DNA of 64,000 nucleotides from Spiroplasma sabaudiense Ar-1343 (GTDB lineage: Bacteria; Bacillota_I; Bacilli_A; Mycoplasmatales; Mycoplasmataceae). Shown in pieces: positions 20,362 through 31,639 of the stretch. The position numbers were made by a program, and so were the translations under genes. The stretch lies in the NCBI RefSeq assembly GCF_000565215.1, contig NZ_CP006934.1, positions 434,001 through 498,000 of the forward strand. The letters run 5' to 3'. The notes under the pieces are model-generated. The model was not told the DNA's origin, ran no database searches, and saw only the letters and a list, made by a program, of their open reading frames with translations. Position 1 is the first letter of the stretch; each line of letters begins with the position of its first letter.

Positions 20362-21583
20362 GAGAATTGAAAACTATCAAAATTTAAAATACGGTTTATT
20401 TATTCACTACGGCCTTTATTCTTTTTTTGAAGAGGGAGAATGGTATTGAAATATGAATAAATTAAGCAAATCTGATTTTTTAGAAAAGCTTGGTAATTTG
20501 AAGAATTTAGAATTACAAGTTGACTTTGATTCATTAATTTTCAAAGCAAAAAAATGAGGATTTAAATATGTCGTTTTAACAACTCGTCATCACGAAGGTT
20601 TCTCACTATACGACACAAAAGGACTCTCTGATTTTGATATTAAATCTTTGAAAAATCAAACTGATTTAGTCAAAGATTTTGTTCAAGCTTGTCGTAAATA
20701 TGATATCAAACCTGTTTTATATCACACAACCTTAGATTGATATGACGATAGATTTGAGAAAGACTTTAATGCTTACTTGGATTACCTGTATAAATCTGTG
20801 GAAATTCTAACAAAGAACTATGGAGAGATCGCTGGATTCTGATTTGATGGTAATTGAAGTAAACCTGATGCAGATTGAAATGAAACCAAACTTTATCAAA
20901 TGATTCGTCAGAATCAACCCAATGCAGTGATAGTTAATAATTCTGGGTTAAATGCCAAAGGAGCTGCTGGAAATGAATTTCTGGAAGTGGTAACTTATGA
21001 ACAAGGAGCCTTATTAGAACAGCTAGTTGAAGTCCAAGAAAATTTAGCTCGTGAAGTATGTGAAACGATAAATGACCATTGGGGGGTGGCAAAACTTGAT
21101 TACAATTTTAAATCAATTCAACAAGTTATTACTCACCTAGTCAATGTCGTTGCAAACAAAGCAAATTACCTTTTAAATATTGGCTTAGATAAAAATGGAA
21201 TTGTCGGCAATGTTGAATCTCAAATTTTAAATATGGTTGGTGATTGAATTGATAAATTTGGAAAAAAACTATTTGAGAATTTTAACCTAGTTGATAGGGT
21301 AGGAGAAAACTATTTGATTGAAACCAGGGATCATTATACAATTTTTCTGGCAAATATTAAATCAGGAGGTCATGTTGATGAAATCGCTTACGGTTCAAAA
21401 GAGTTAAAATCGATTGTCTTTAATAATGTGACAAAAAAAATAAAAACAATGCAAGGACTTGATGATAAAGAAATATATGAGTTTGATCAAAAAAGTCAAA
21501 AATTGAGTTTTATCCCCAAATCATTTAAGTATGGAAACAACACTATTTATAAAGTTATTATTTGTGAAAAGGAAGGTGATTAA
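20354..21583 (+). CDS. GH29 alpha-L-fucosidase-like glycosidase
   Basis: 409 residues. Family features: KYGLFIHYGLYSFF near the start, TTRHHEGFSLYDTK (catalytic-site His pair) and GFWFDGNW with Asp165 in the position of the GH29 nucleophile. No signal peptide, so it acts in the cytoplasm on an imported substrate, which is unusual since most GH29 enzymes are exported. Length and the missing C-terminal domain fit the compact members. Fucose specificity is not certain. Overlaps ROK by 8 bases and abuts the next gene. Confidence 0.8.
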
Positions 21584-22675
21584 ATGCGTGAAATTGGAAT
21601 TTCAATTTATCCAGAGCAATCAAGTTTTAAAAACAATCTAGATTATTTAAAAAAGTCCGCAAACTTAGGATTTAAAATTTTGTTTCTATCAGTTTTACAA
21701 TTTGATGAAAATAATTTTTTAAAATATCAAGAAAATTACTTTCAATTAATAGAAGAAGCTAAAAAATTAGGCTTTTACATAATTTTGGATGTAGCTGATG
21801 GTGCGTTTAAACTTTTTAAATGTGATATTAATAACTTAGAACCATTTGCAAAATTGGGAGTTAATTGTTTGCGTTTAGACGCACCCTTATTACCATCACA
21901 AGTGGCACTAGCAACATACAATGAGTTTAAAATCGACATTCAAATTAACATGTCAAATAATGATAGTTTCATTAATAATATTTTAGATTTTAAACCAATT
22001 AAAAACAAACTTTCAGGATCTCATAATTTTTACCCTTTAGAGGATAGTGGTCTGCCATTAGCTTTTTTTATAGACTCAAGTAAAAGATATAAAAAATTTA
22101 ATTTAACAACAATGGCATTTGTCGGCTCAAAAAATGATAATCAAGGTCCGGTCCCAGAAGCACAAAAATTAGTTACTTTAGAAAATCACCGAAAATTAGA
22201 AATAGAAATTCAAGCTAAGCATCTATTTGCTACAAATTTAATTGATTGAGTTATAATCGGAAATGCATTTGCAAGTGATGAAGAGCTTATCGCATTGAGC
22301 CAATTACAAAGAGAATATATTTCGTTTAAAATTGATTTACCTAAAAATCAACTTTTTGAAATTGAAAACAAAATTTTATTTGATAATCTGCATTTCCGTA
22401 GGGGGGACATTAGTGAATTTGTGATACGTTCAACAAGTGTTAGACCAAAGTATAAAGACTTTAAAATACAACCAACGAGATTAAAAAAAGTTTTTCAAAG
22501 AGGTGATGTTGTTATTCTCAATGATAATGCTAATCATTACAAAGGCGAATTGCAAATTATTTTGAAAGATAATTATCTTGATAAGGATCAAAAATTTAAT
22601 TTTATAGAAAATTTGGCAGATCAAGTAGCAATACTAGATTATATTGAACCATGAACAAAATTTATATTCTATTAA
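21584..22675 (+). CDS. DUF871 / MupG-like phospho-glycosidase
   Basis: 363 residues. The start REIGISIYPEQSSFKNNLDYL and the following FKILFLSVLQ are hallmark strands of the DUF871 TIM barrel, and the C-terminal beta domain (SVRPKYKDF to GDVVILNDNANHYKGELQI) is also present. The characterised member MupG cleaves MurNAc-6P-GlcNAc from peptidoglycan turnover. In a wall-less cell the substrate is more likely another 6-phospho-disaccharide brought in by the PTS. Start ATG directly follows the GH29 stop; last gene of the main operon. Confidence 0.8.
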
Positions 22676-22702
22676 TTCAATTTTTATAGAAAAGGTTAAT
22701 TT

Positions 22703-22975
22703 ATGAATCTTGCCACAGAAATAATAGGATGACTTGCTTTTGCAACAAGTTCGCTAATGCTAGTTCCTCAAGTCTATAAAGTTATTAAAACCAAAAAAAC
22801 AGAATCAGTTTCGATGGTTATGTTTATCTTTGCTGTAACCAATTACACTCTTTGAACAGTCTATGGATTCTTGAAAAACTCACCACAAATTTATATCGCT
22901 AACATCTTAGCGTTTATTTGTAGTGTAATCATCTTAGGATTTGTCATTTACAATATTGCTAAAAAGAAAAATTAA
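22703..22975 (+). CDS. SemiSWEET sugar transporter (MtN3/PQ-loop)
   Basis: 90 residues, exactly the size of bacterial SemiSWEETs, with three hydrophobic helices. The PQ loop is plain: MLVPQVYKVIKTKKTESVSM. These proteins work as dimers moving sugars down a gradient. Two UGA Trp codons. SD AAAGG lies about 10 bases upstream. It follows the sugar operon by 27 bases and ends in a strong terminator, so it probably exports or imports the free sugar of the same pathway. Confidence 0.88.
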
Positions 22976-22990
22976 CTAGTTTTAAAATTA

Positions 22991-23018
22991 AAAAAAATGC
23001 TTTTACAAGCATTTTTTT
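22991..23018 (+). terminator. Terminator of the sugar operon
   Basis: AAAAAAATGCTT and its complement around a TTAC loop, ending in seven T. Confidence 0.9.
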
Positions 23019-23055
23019 GTGTCAATTTTTTCATATTGAAAGATTTTAGTCTAAA

Positions 23056-23382
23056 ATGTATTTAAAAGTGAGAAAACGTGAAATCAATCAAAATCAATAC
23101 GCCAATTTAACAAATGATTTTTTTATTAGAAAAATTAAAAAATTTGATAAAAATTTTAACTTCAACAAGGATTTTTACAAAAATACTTTTAAAAAAATTT
23201 CAATTCAAACATCAATCAGAGTTTGAATTAAGAAAAAACTAATTTCTTTTAAAGTTATGATGAACATTAATTTTCATTTAAAAAATCAAATAACACCGTT
23301 TGAAGTTTGTGCTTCTATAACTGATTTAGAATTTAAAAGAAATATTTTGGAAATAAAAAAAATGTTTACAAAGACAGAATAA
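23056..23382 (+). CDS. Hypothetical basic protein
   Basis: 108 residues, UGA as Trp once, very rich in Lys, Phe, Ile and Asn (MYLKVRKREINQNQYANL start). No motif, signal or helix pair recognised. No good Shine-Dalgarno before ATG 23056, so expression is doubtful, although the frame stays open well beyond chance for this composition. It lies between the sugar operon and the defence region. Confidence 0.4.
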
Positions 23383-23425
23383 TTCATTCTTAAGCTTTAT
23401 GTTAAAACTCGGTTTATTTAAAGAT

Positions 23426-23640
23426 TTATTTAGTATTAAATTTTTGCAAATCATTTTTTAAGTATTCTCCCAACTCTTTATCAATACAATAAATATAACA
23501 ACCTTTCATGGCTTGAGTCATTAAGGTTTTATAAGTATTTTTAATAATTTTATCACCAATAAATTGAGTCTCTAATGGCTCAATTTTTTTACTTTTTAAC
23601 CCTTTTACACTAGAATCAGTTTTTGAAATCAATGACTAAA
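23426..23640 (-). pseudogene. DUF2075 helicase remnant (copy B)
   Basis: Last 65 or so codons of the same gene as copy A: VKGLKSKKIEPLETQFIGD, NTYKTLMTQAMK, YIYCIDKELGEYLKNDL. The upstream part is gone. It keeps the natural C-terminal stop, which copy A has lost. Confidence 0.8.
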
Positions 23641-23679
23641 ATTAAATAGTTAAATTGTGTGATCATAACTATTTTAGGA

Positions 23680-25338
23680 CTATAGGAGGCTAAAAAGTTT
23701 TTCTAGAAATTTAAACATTAACACAACATTTTCATTTATAGTTGTGTTATTAAATAAATCTATTTTCGTTGTTTGGTTTAAAAAATCCACAAAAGATTTA
23801 TCAAGATTATTTGGAAATTCACAGAATTTATTTATCAAGGTCACTTTTGGCTTAATGTAGAAAATATCTATATCATTTTTTAAAATGTCTTTTTCTGAAA
23901 AATTATCAAATTCATAAGTTTTAACATTTTCATAGCGTGTTTTTTTGTCTTGGGTTCTTGAAATTATTTCGCTTTTTACTCATTTAATTGATTTTTCAAT
24001 TACTTCTCAGTCTATTAAATTCACAGAATTATCCAAAAAAGTTCTCGAATTAATGGTATCGTATTCGTAATCACAAATTAATAATTTATAAAGTTCAAAC
24101 TTACCCCAGTCATCATTTATTTGAACTAATGAATTAATTTTTCCTACGGGTCCTCTTATATATGTAATTGTTTTATCCAAAACCTTTATTTTAGCATTTG
24201 GTGATATACTTTCATATTTTTTTGTAATTTCATCATAGATATTGCTTACAATTCGGTCATTTTGGTTTTTTACAGCATGAACATCTCCAAAATTCATTTC
24301 AAAAATTCTGATACTTTGCCAGTAGTCGCGGTTAGTGAAGTTTAAAGTTGCAATTTTATTTTTCGCCTCATTAATTGTTTCTATAAGACTTTGATATTTT
24401 TTTGAACCAGAAAAGCTTTGGAATTTCCAGTTTATAAAAACAAAATATAAAATAATATTTTTTCAAGCGAGTGGTTACCTTACGAATTTGGCATCTTCTT
24501 CTTCGATTAATTCTTTGTATAAGTCATTTACTTTATTTAGTATTGTCATTCTCGTTCTTGGCATAATGTTTTCTTTCACTAATTCTTCAAAAATACTTTC
24601 ATCAATTCAATAATCTAAATCATTATTTACTCGGTGCATTTTCAAAAATTCTTCAATATTAAAAGTGTCACAAATAATTTTCTCAAAAAATAAGTCTTTA
24701 TTTTTAGAGTCTGCTTTATCTCCAAATAGTGTATCCATAGTAAATTTATAGTCCAAAACAATTGCTGTTTTTATATTATTGGATAAACAAGATACAATAT
24801 GCTTTATAAAATTCAGATACTCCTCAATTTTTGATTTTTTACACCTGTCAATTTCGTCAAAAATAATCAAGACTTTTTTGTCAAGGGTTTTATCTTTTAA
24901 TAATTTAAGAAATTTATATTCTTCATCATTTTTTTGAAAAACCTTACTAATATTTTCTAAAATTTTTCCTGGCAAACCCAAAAAAGGCCCAAAAATTTTT
25001 GTAATGTTTAAGGCGCCGCTAATAACTTTACTTATTATTTCTTTTTTCTGATAAGGATTAGAAAATTCAAAAATTTCCTCAAAAACTCTTTTTGCTATCA
25101 TATCTAAATCATTTTGATATAACTCATATTCTCAAAGTTCAATTCTTACGATTTTTATTTTATTAGAAATATCTTTTGAAACACTGTCAATTAAAGTGCT
25201 TTTTCCAGTTCCTCATGTACCATAGATACCTAAACTTCTATCATCATTATCTTCTTTATTAACAAAAGTTTTAATTTTGTTTTTTAAAGTTTCGCTAATT
25301 TCTTTGAAATTATAAGCATTAAATTCTTTATTATTCAT
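23680..25338 (-). pseudogene. KAP-family P-loop NTPase, interrupted by one in-frame stop
   Basis: From ATG 25338 (SD AAAGAGGT) the frame gives Walker A GTWGTGKST (residues 40-48) and Walker B VLIIFDEIDRC, with a hydrophobic stretch between them as in KAP NTPases. After DAKFVR a TAA at 24475-24477 ends it, yet the same frame continues at once for 264 more codons to TAG at 23680, with several UGA Trp codons and sensible protein. The simplest reading is one point mutation (for example CAA to TAA) in a 552-codon gene. KAP NTPases occur in phage-exclusion systems; its place beside defence genes fits. The truncated 287-residue form may still be made. Confidence 0.75.
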
Positions 25339-25526
25339 AATACCTCTTTATCTATATTATAGACTATTATTTTAATAGAAAATAATTAAATATCTTAATT
25401 TTGAAATACAAATCTAAAATAAATAGAATAGATAGACAAAAAAAAGAAAATTAATAATTAAATAAATTATAGTTTCAAACTATTTTATTGTTTTAATAAT
25501 TGACAAAAATAAAAAATTTACATATT

Positions 25527-25802
25527 ATGAAATCAATAAGCAATGTTGAGGTGGCAATTTTGGATGAACAATTACAAAAATTAAAAAAATTAATTAATCA
25601 ATTTTATGATAAATGATCAAAATTTTTTAAAAAAAATTTTGATACTATCTTGGATTTACCAGATCATGTAATAAAAAAAGAAGAATTTACTATTATTTCA
25701 GAGAGATTTGATTCTGCAGAAAATCAAATTTTACGACACTATAGTATTTTTAATAATATCTTTAATCAAATTGATTTATCAAATTACGATTCCTTTCTTT
25801 AA
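25527..25802 (+). CDS. Small hypothetical protein
   Basis: 91 residues from ATG 25527, or 80 from TTG 25560, which has a better SD (GAGGTGG). One UGA Trp. Helical, charged, with heptad-like Leu/Lys spacing at the start (LDEQLQKLKKLINQF). No family recognised. It lies alone between the KAP gene and the DndC-type operon. Confidence 0.45.
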
Positions 25803-25890
25803 ATATTCACCAAATCAACTAAATAGATATAATTACCTTTCATGGAACAAGTAATTAGCGTTTTATTAGCGAAAATAATAACAAAATTTT
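25803..25890 (-). pseudogene. Very short DUF2075 remnant (copy D)
   Basis: Minus-strand reading gives KTLITCSMKGNYIYLVDLVN, aligning with KTLMTRAMKSFYIYCVDKEL of copy A. Short, so identification rests mainly on the repeated occurrence of this same gene end at other module borders. Confidence 0.45.
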
Positions 25891-25990
25891 TATACGCGAT
25901 CCGAAAACGCTATCCAGTTTAAGGAATTCAAAAATTAATTAGCAATAAAAATCTACCTAAACTCCACACCTTATAATTATTAAAATTATA

Positions 25991-26033
25991 TTTTTTTCAC
26001 CTATTAATATATAATATTCATAGGTGAAAAAAA
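25991..26033 (+). promoter_or_regulatory. Promoter inside a 14-bp inverted repeat
   Basis: TTTTTTTCACCTAT at 25991-26004 and its exact complement at 26020-26033 surround the -10 TATAAT (about 26009-26014). The right arm contains the SD AGGTGA and ends at the ATG of 26034, so the transcript leader would be very short. A repressor site or a structured switch is possible. Confidence 0.6.
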
Positions 26034-27797
26034 ATGGATAATAAAAAAATAACAGGCGAAATGGTTTTAAACGAAGCAAGCTTTACAATGCTGAGAGAAA
26101 TTGACTCATCTTCAGTCAGCATGATTTCTGAACTCGTTGATAACTCTTTAGGATCACTAGGTAATAATATTTATAAAGGAAAACACTTCATAGAAATAAT
26201 AATTAAAAGAAAAGAAAATAGGGAATATGACTTAATTATTATAGACAACTGTGGTGGAATTGATGCCAGAGAAATAGATAATGTAATGACATATGGAGAC
26301 CGAAAAGATTATAAGGAACCATTTTTTAATGTATTTGGGGTAGGATTGAAAAGAGCTGCGATTTGGTCGGGAACCGGAATGCAAATTTTTTCTAAGCATG
26401 AAAGCGGTGGTTTTGAATTGAACTTTGATTTTTATGAAGAAATAAATGGCAAAATAAATATGAACTCAGAGAACAGAGAATATTCTTATATGAGAAATGA
26501 TCCCGATATTAATTTCATCTTAAATCCTTCAAGAAAAGTTGTTTATGGAACTAAAATAGTTTTTAAAAATCTGATAAGAGATAAAGATAACAAGTATAAT
26601 GATAATAATCTATTTCACCTTGAAAATTACCTAGGTTGAAGATATTCCAAATATATAAAAAACGACAATATCGAAATTTCTTTAAGCGAGTTAAACGAGA
26701 ATAACGACGTTATCGAAGATGGGATATTAAACCATGAATCCAAAATAGTCAGACCATCAGCTCCAGCTTTTGAAAATTTTGGTATTTTCTATAATTTTTT
26801 GGAAAAAAAATATGCAAATCTGCATCTCACTAAGAATGATGTCTTGAATTTTATTAAGGATAAAACTAAAAATGAATTTGATAAAGTCGAAGACCGAGAG
26901 TTTATTTTTGATTTACTACACAATGAATTAGATTTATGTATTGAGCAAGAATTTAAATACAAAGATAAAATTTTAAAAGAAGAGGTTTCCCTTCCATTCA
27001 AGATTGGGATGACAACTTTTAAAAATATAAAATACCCCACAAGAGTTTTTAATAATTATAAAGAGGTTATGGGGATAAGTCTTTATCAAGCTGACAGAGC
27101 ACTAGAACATGGCCCTAATCTAGAAAATAATAAAAAATTTCAAAATAGATTATTGGATAATTTTCATAGGCAAAACAAGGGTAGCGGCAAGACCTGAAAT
27201 ACTAGGATTATTGGAGAAATAAATTTAGATAACTATATAAAGTTGGTCTACTCGCAGAATAAGGAAGCTGAAAGCGCTCTTGGAACAATTAAAGACCAGT
27301 TTAGGATAAAAGATGATGTGTGGATTAAATTTTCGGACAAAATGATAGAAATCTGCGATAAAGTTTATGGTAACTTTTTTAGAGAATATAATGACCTACA
27401 GAAAAATTTTGAAGTAAAGTTTAAAGAGTGAAAAAAAATCCAAAGCGGGGAAAATAGTAAACTTGATTTAGTTGTGGAATCCAAAAAAAATGAAATTAAG
27501 GCTCCTCGGTGCGAAGACAGAATAATTGAAAAATTAGATGGAGTGAATATAGTATATTTTTTTGAAGATTTTTATTCTGATAAATTGATTTCAGATTTTG
27601 ACATAAAACCCGAAAGTGACACCCTTGAGATTTATCTAAATAAACTATATTTTAACAGTAAAAACATTTCATTTTTTGAAGATTTTGTGAAACTCTTTTT
27701 TTTGAAAAATAATTTTATTTCTAATGAAATAAAGGATGAAAAGGATAAACGAGCAGATTGATTAAATAAGAAAGGAATAAAATGAAAGAAAAAATAG
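26034..27797 (+). CDS. MORC/MutL-like GHKL ATPase of the DndC-type operon
   Basis: 587 residues; UGA is Trp at 26637, 27195, 27429 and 27759. N box SELVDNS (Glu33, Asp36, Asn37), G1 box DNCGGID (71-77), G2 box FGVGLKRA (101-108). The spacing and FGVGLKxA are typical of MORC-type GHKL ATPases found in restriction-like operons beside Z1 proteins. The C-terminal 400 residues are charged and largely helical, with a tail of several Lys. Its 3' end overlaps the Z1 gene start by 16 bases. Presumed role: ATP-driven DNA clamp or remodeller in a defence complex; inference from family and neighbours. Confidence 0.8.
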
Positions 27798-29323
27798 CAT
27801 TTCGAACTTTGGATGAAATAAAGAAAATGTTTGAAGAACAACAAAATAGCAAATTTAAAACTCAAAATTATCACAATGATCATATATTTAATTTTTTTAA
27901 AGATTTGAAAAGTGACGAAAATATAGAGTTTAATTTTGAAAATATTAAAAGATCTTTAACTTTAGATAGCTTTAAAGATAACAAAAAGACAATTCTTTTA
28001 ATTGGTGAGGTTCAATCAGGAAAGACAAGGAATATGTTAAAAATGCTTGATTATGTTTTAAATGAAAAAGATTATCACGATGTTTTTTGAATCTGTGGAA
28101 CTAACAATAATTTATTATCACAGAGCATTAAAAGATTAAGAGATGAGGAAAACCTTGATTTGCACTCCTATGAAATTGGGTATTTGGAATATTTAAAATC
28201 CAAAGAAACCCCAGTTACTTTAAAGCGAGAAATTGAGTTAAGAGATAAAGTTTTGGCAGTTAGCTTGAAAAATAAACTTCAACTAGAAAATTTAAATAGA
28301 GGAATTACTTTTGCTGACACACTTTGTTCTGAAAGGAATTTATTAATAATAGATGATGAATGTGATTTTATGTCGCTTTCAAAAGATAATAATTCAAACG
28401 AGATTAAAGCTAACCATAAGTTACTTATGAGTTTATTAAATAATAAAGTATATAAAAAAACCGCATATGTCGGTGTTACGGCGACTCCTTATGGAAATTT
28501 CAATTATGAGAGAAGCAAAGACCTATTTCCTGAAGAAGTTGTCCTACTAAATCGCAGTAAAACGGAATACACGGGTTTAAATTGATTCAACGAAAGGTCT
28601 AAAGATATCTATATTAACCTAAATACTGAAAAAACTGATGAAAATCAATACACAATAGATGTCGCCATTATTAATCATGCACATGCTATATATAAAAATC
28701 CTAAAAAATTTTCTGAAATGCTAATAAATATTGATTTAGATATTTTAAACCACGATATTTACAGCTCTAAAGTTAATAAATCATTGAGAAATTGAATAAG
28801 ATTGTATGAAAATAATTTTCAAACTTTTAAAATTGAATTAAATAAGTGTTTGAAAATTCTTAATCATCCCACAAAAGATATAGATACCGAAGTTTTTTAT
28901 AAAATCATTAAAGAAATTAAAAAAGATGAGATTTTTATTTTAAATGGAGATAATAGTCAAAATGATAAGTTTCAATCTGGTAGGCAAAATGCAATTATTA
29001 TCGGAGGCGTAATGGTTTCTAGAGGTTATACTTTTGAAAATTTAAAAACGGAAATAATGATAAATGCACCAAAGGCCGAAAATAAGGTAAACATCGGTGT
29101 TCTGTTACAAAGAGCTCGTTGATTTGGTTACAGAAGGGAAAGCGAGAAATACATGAGAATTATTTTGAATTCTAAAATTATTAAATCTTATCATGAAGCA
29201 GAAATTGTTCAATCTGAGCTTTTTTCTTTTTTTGGTCAAACAGGTGTTTTTAAGAGACCTCATGAAATAACTGAACATTTGGAAGTAATATCAAGAAAAC
29301 TAAATTACTTGGAGGTAAAATAA
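27782..29323 (+). CDS. Z1-domain SF2-like ATPase
   Basis: 513 residues. Walker A GEVQSGKT (75-82), Walker B IIDDE (about 189-193), motif III GVTATPYGN, and the Z1 signature GGVMVSRGYTFENL followed by LLQRARWFGYR. Z1 proteins accompany MORC-type GHKL ATPases and are thought to act as the translocase of those systems. It is somewhat short compared with Z1 proteins of 800 or more residues, so accessory domains are missing. The stop overlaps the next ATG by one base (TAATG), meaning coupled translation. Confidence 0.85.
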
Positions 29324-30225
29324 TGAAGGAAATTTTTCACAAAAAAGATGATAATATCGAGATACTAATAAGAGGTGAAATTGGTTCAAGAGTTGAGGCC
29401 CACATAGCAATGCCCGTTACACAGACTAAAAGAAAAATATCTAAATACAGTAAGTTTTATTATATAAACTGTCTGGAAGTAAGTGATTCAAATCAAGTTC
29501 GCTATAACGAACAAATAAGTTTTATTATGGATTCTTTGACAGTTAGCGAAGTAAAAAACATTTACAACTTTATTGTTGAAAGTCTAAAAAAGCCAGAGAT
29601 AAAGACCCTTAAAGACTGCATTAAACTTGTGATGTCTACATTTGGAAGAGTTTTAGGCCTTACTTATGAAAAAATAGTGGGATTGGCGGGAGAGCTGCTT
29701 TTGGTTGACACACTATTTAAAAAAGGGATTGATATAAGTGCCTTTTTTCACGAAAGAGATAACATGCTCTACGATTTTTATTTTGAAAAAAGTTCCTCAT
29801 ATTTGGAAGTAAAATCTACAACAAACCTTAATGAAACACATTCAATTAAGCTAGATCAATTAAGTAAAAATTCTAAAAAGACATCATTTATCACTGTTAA
29901 ATTTAATGAAGATAGTAATGGGGAAAAATTAATAGAAATTATTGATAGAATTTTAGAAAATAAAAATTTCGATTATGAATTCTTAAATAAACTTGGCGAT
30001 TTAAGAACCACAGTCGAACCAGACTTAATTGCGCAAGAACATTGCTTTGATACAAAGAACATAGATTTTAAGTTATATGTACCCGAAGTAATTCAGAAAA
30101 ACATTTCTATACTAAGCCTTTTGTCAGAAAATAAAAACTGAAATCACATTGAAAAAATAACCCTAGACTTAAATTTATCAGGAATTATATCAAATGAAAT
30201 AGAAGATATCAAAGAGATGATCTAA
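29323..30225 (+). CDS. DUF4420, PD-(D/E)XK nuclease-fold protein
   Basis: 300 residues. The second half carries GLAGELLLVDTLF (conserved Glu helix) and DFYFEKSSSYLEVKSTT, that is D-x(n)-ExK of a PD-(D/E)XK nuclease with the usual hydrophobic strands. DUF4420 proteins are regular partners of Z1 and GHKL genes. It is the likely DNA-cutting subunit of this operon. Start overlaps the Z1 stop; the DndC-like gene starts directly after its stop codon. Confidence 0.8.
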
Positions 30226-31635
30226 GTGAAACAATCAACTAAGGAAAAGTCTGAAAAAGCTATTCAGGAAATAAAAAGAATCTACAAAAGAGACGATTCT
30301 CCATTCCTTATAGGGTACTCGGGTGGTAAAGACTCCACCCTAACTTTAGAGCTTGTTCTAAACGCTTTAAATCAAATTTATATTTCTGACAGTAATCTTA
30401 TAAACAAAGTAACTTATGTCATCTCTTCAGATACATTAATTGAAAATCCTTTTGTTGTAAATAGAATAAAGGAATTTGAAATTTTTTCAAATTCTCCAGA
30501 AGCAAAAAAGCTAAAAATTGAATTTATAAGCGTTAAACCTGAAGTAGATGAAACCTTTTGAACGCTTTTAATAGGTAGAGGATATCCCTTACCACTCAAT
30601 AGATTTAGATGGTGCACCAGACACTTAAAAATAAATCCTATTGAAAATAACACCTATAAAATTCAAGAAAAGCATCCCACGGTAATCAATGTACTAGGAA
30701 TTAGAAGAAATGAATCAGCAGTAAGAAGATCAAGAATCGAAAAATCTCAAATCGATAATGAATATTATTTGTTTCAAAATTTTGAAGAGGAGAGAAATAT
30801 TATTTTTGCACCTATAATTGATTTTGAAATTCATGATTTGTGAAATTATTTGCGTTTTATAGAAAAAAGCTTTTGAGGATCGAACCTGAACATTTTATAT
30901 CAAATGTATCAAGACTCTTCAAAGGAATGCCTAAACTCTTTTGATATGAAGCAAGTTGATAATAAAGGGGATTCGTGTGGAAACTCAAGATGAGGGTGTT
31001 GAGTCTGCCCACTCTCAAATAAAATTTGAATTGATAACATGCACAGTAATGGTATTCAAAATTTAGAACCCGTTGTCAAGTTTCGAAAGCTATTGTTATC
31101 GGAGAGGGATAAACAAATAAATAGATACGCAGGCAAACATGTAAGACGTTCCAATGGTACTTACTCGCTTGGAATAAGAGGTTGACAAAAACTTAAATTT
31201 GATGAAGAAAATAATGCTCACTTTATTCCAAAAAAAGGAATTCATAGGGAAAGGGTTGATGTAGTTATAAATGATGTGCTGCAAAAAAAATATAAAATTT
31301 TAGAATCTACGGAATTAAATAAGAATCTTGCCAAAAAAATTTACAATGATGAAAAGGGATTAACTTCTGCTCACTTTGTAAAAAAAGTGGAAAATGAATA
31401 CTTTGTTCTAGCGCCGGGACCATACACTATTAAATATAGGGCTAACATCTTAAGAAGACTCATTGAATTAAGGGAAACTTACAAAGATTTAGAAATAAAT
31501 TCAGGAATCGAATATGCAAAAATTTCAATTATCTCAGATTCTGAGATATCAAGAATTAAAGAATTACTTTTGTTAAATGCTAAAGCTATTTCAGAAGAAA
31601 AACTGAACAAGTTAAAAATCTGGTTGGAGGGGTAG
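30226..31635 (+). CDS. DndC/SspD-like DNA-sulfuration (PAPS reductase-fold) enzyme
   Basis: 469 residues from GTG 30226. The ATP-pyrophosphatase loop SGGKDST is at 32-38. The family Cys are all present: WCTRH (Cys130), KEC (Cys235), and the C-terminal CGNSRWGCWVC (Cys251, 258, 261), which is the Fe-S cluster motif of DndC; GIRRNESAVRR also matches. DndC and SspD activate the DNA backbone for sulfur insertion in phosphorothioate modification. The usual partners DndA, DndB, DndD and DndE are not in this window. Embedded as gene 4 in the GHKL-Z1-DUF4420 operon. A sulfur-related DNA modification, or a changed role of the fold, is inference. Confidence 0.85.
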
Positions 31636-31639
31636 AATT

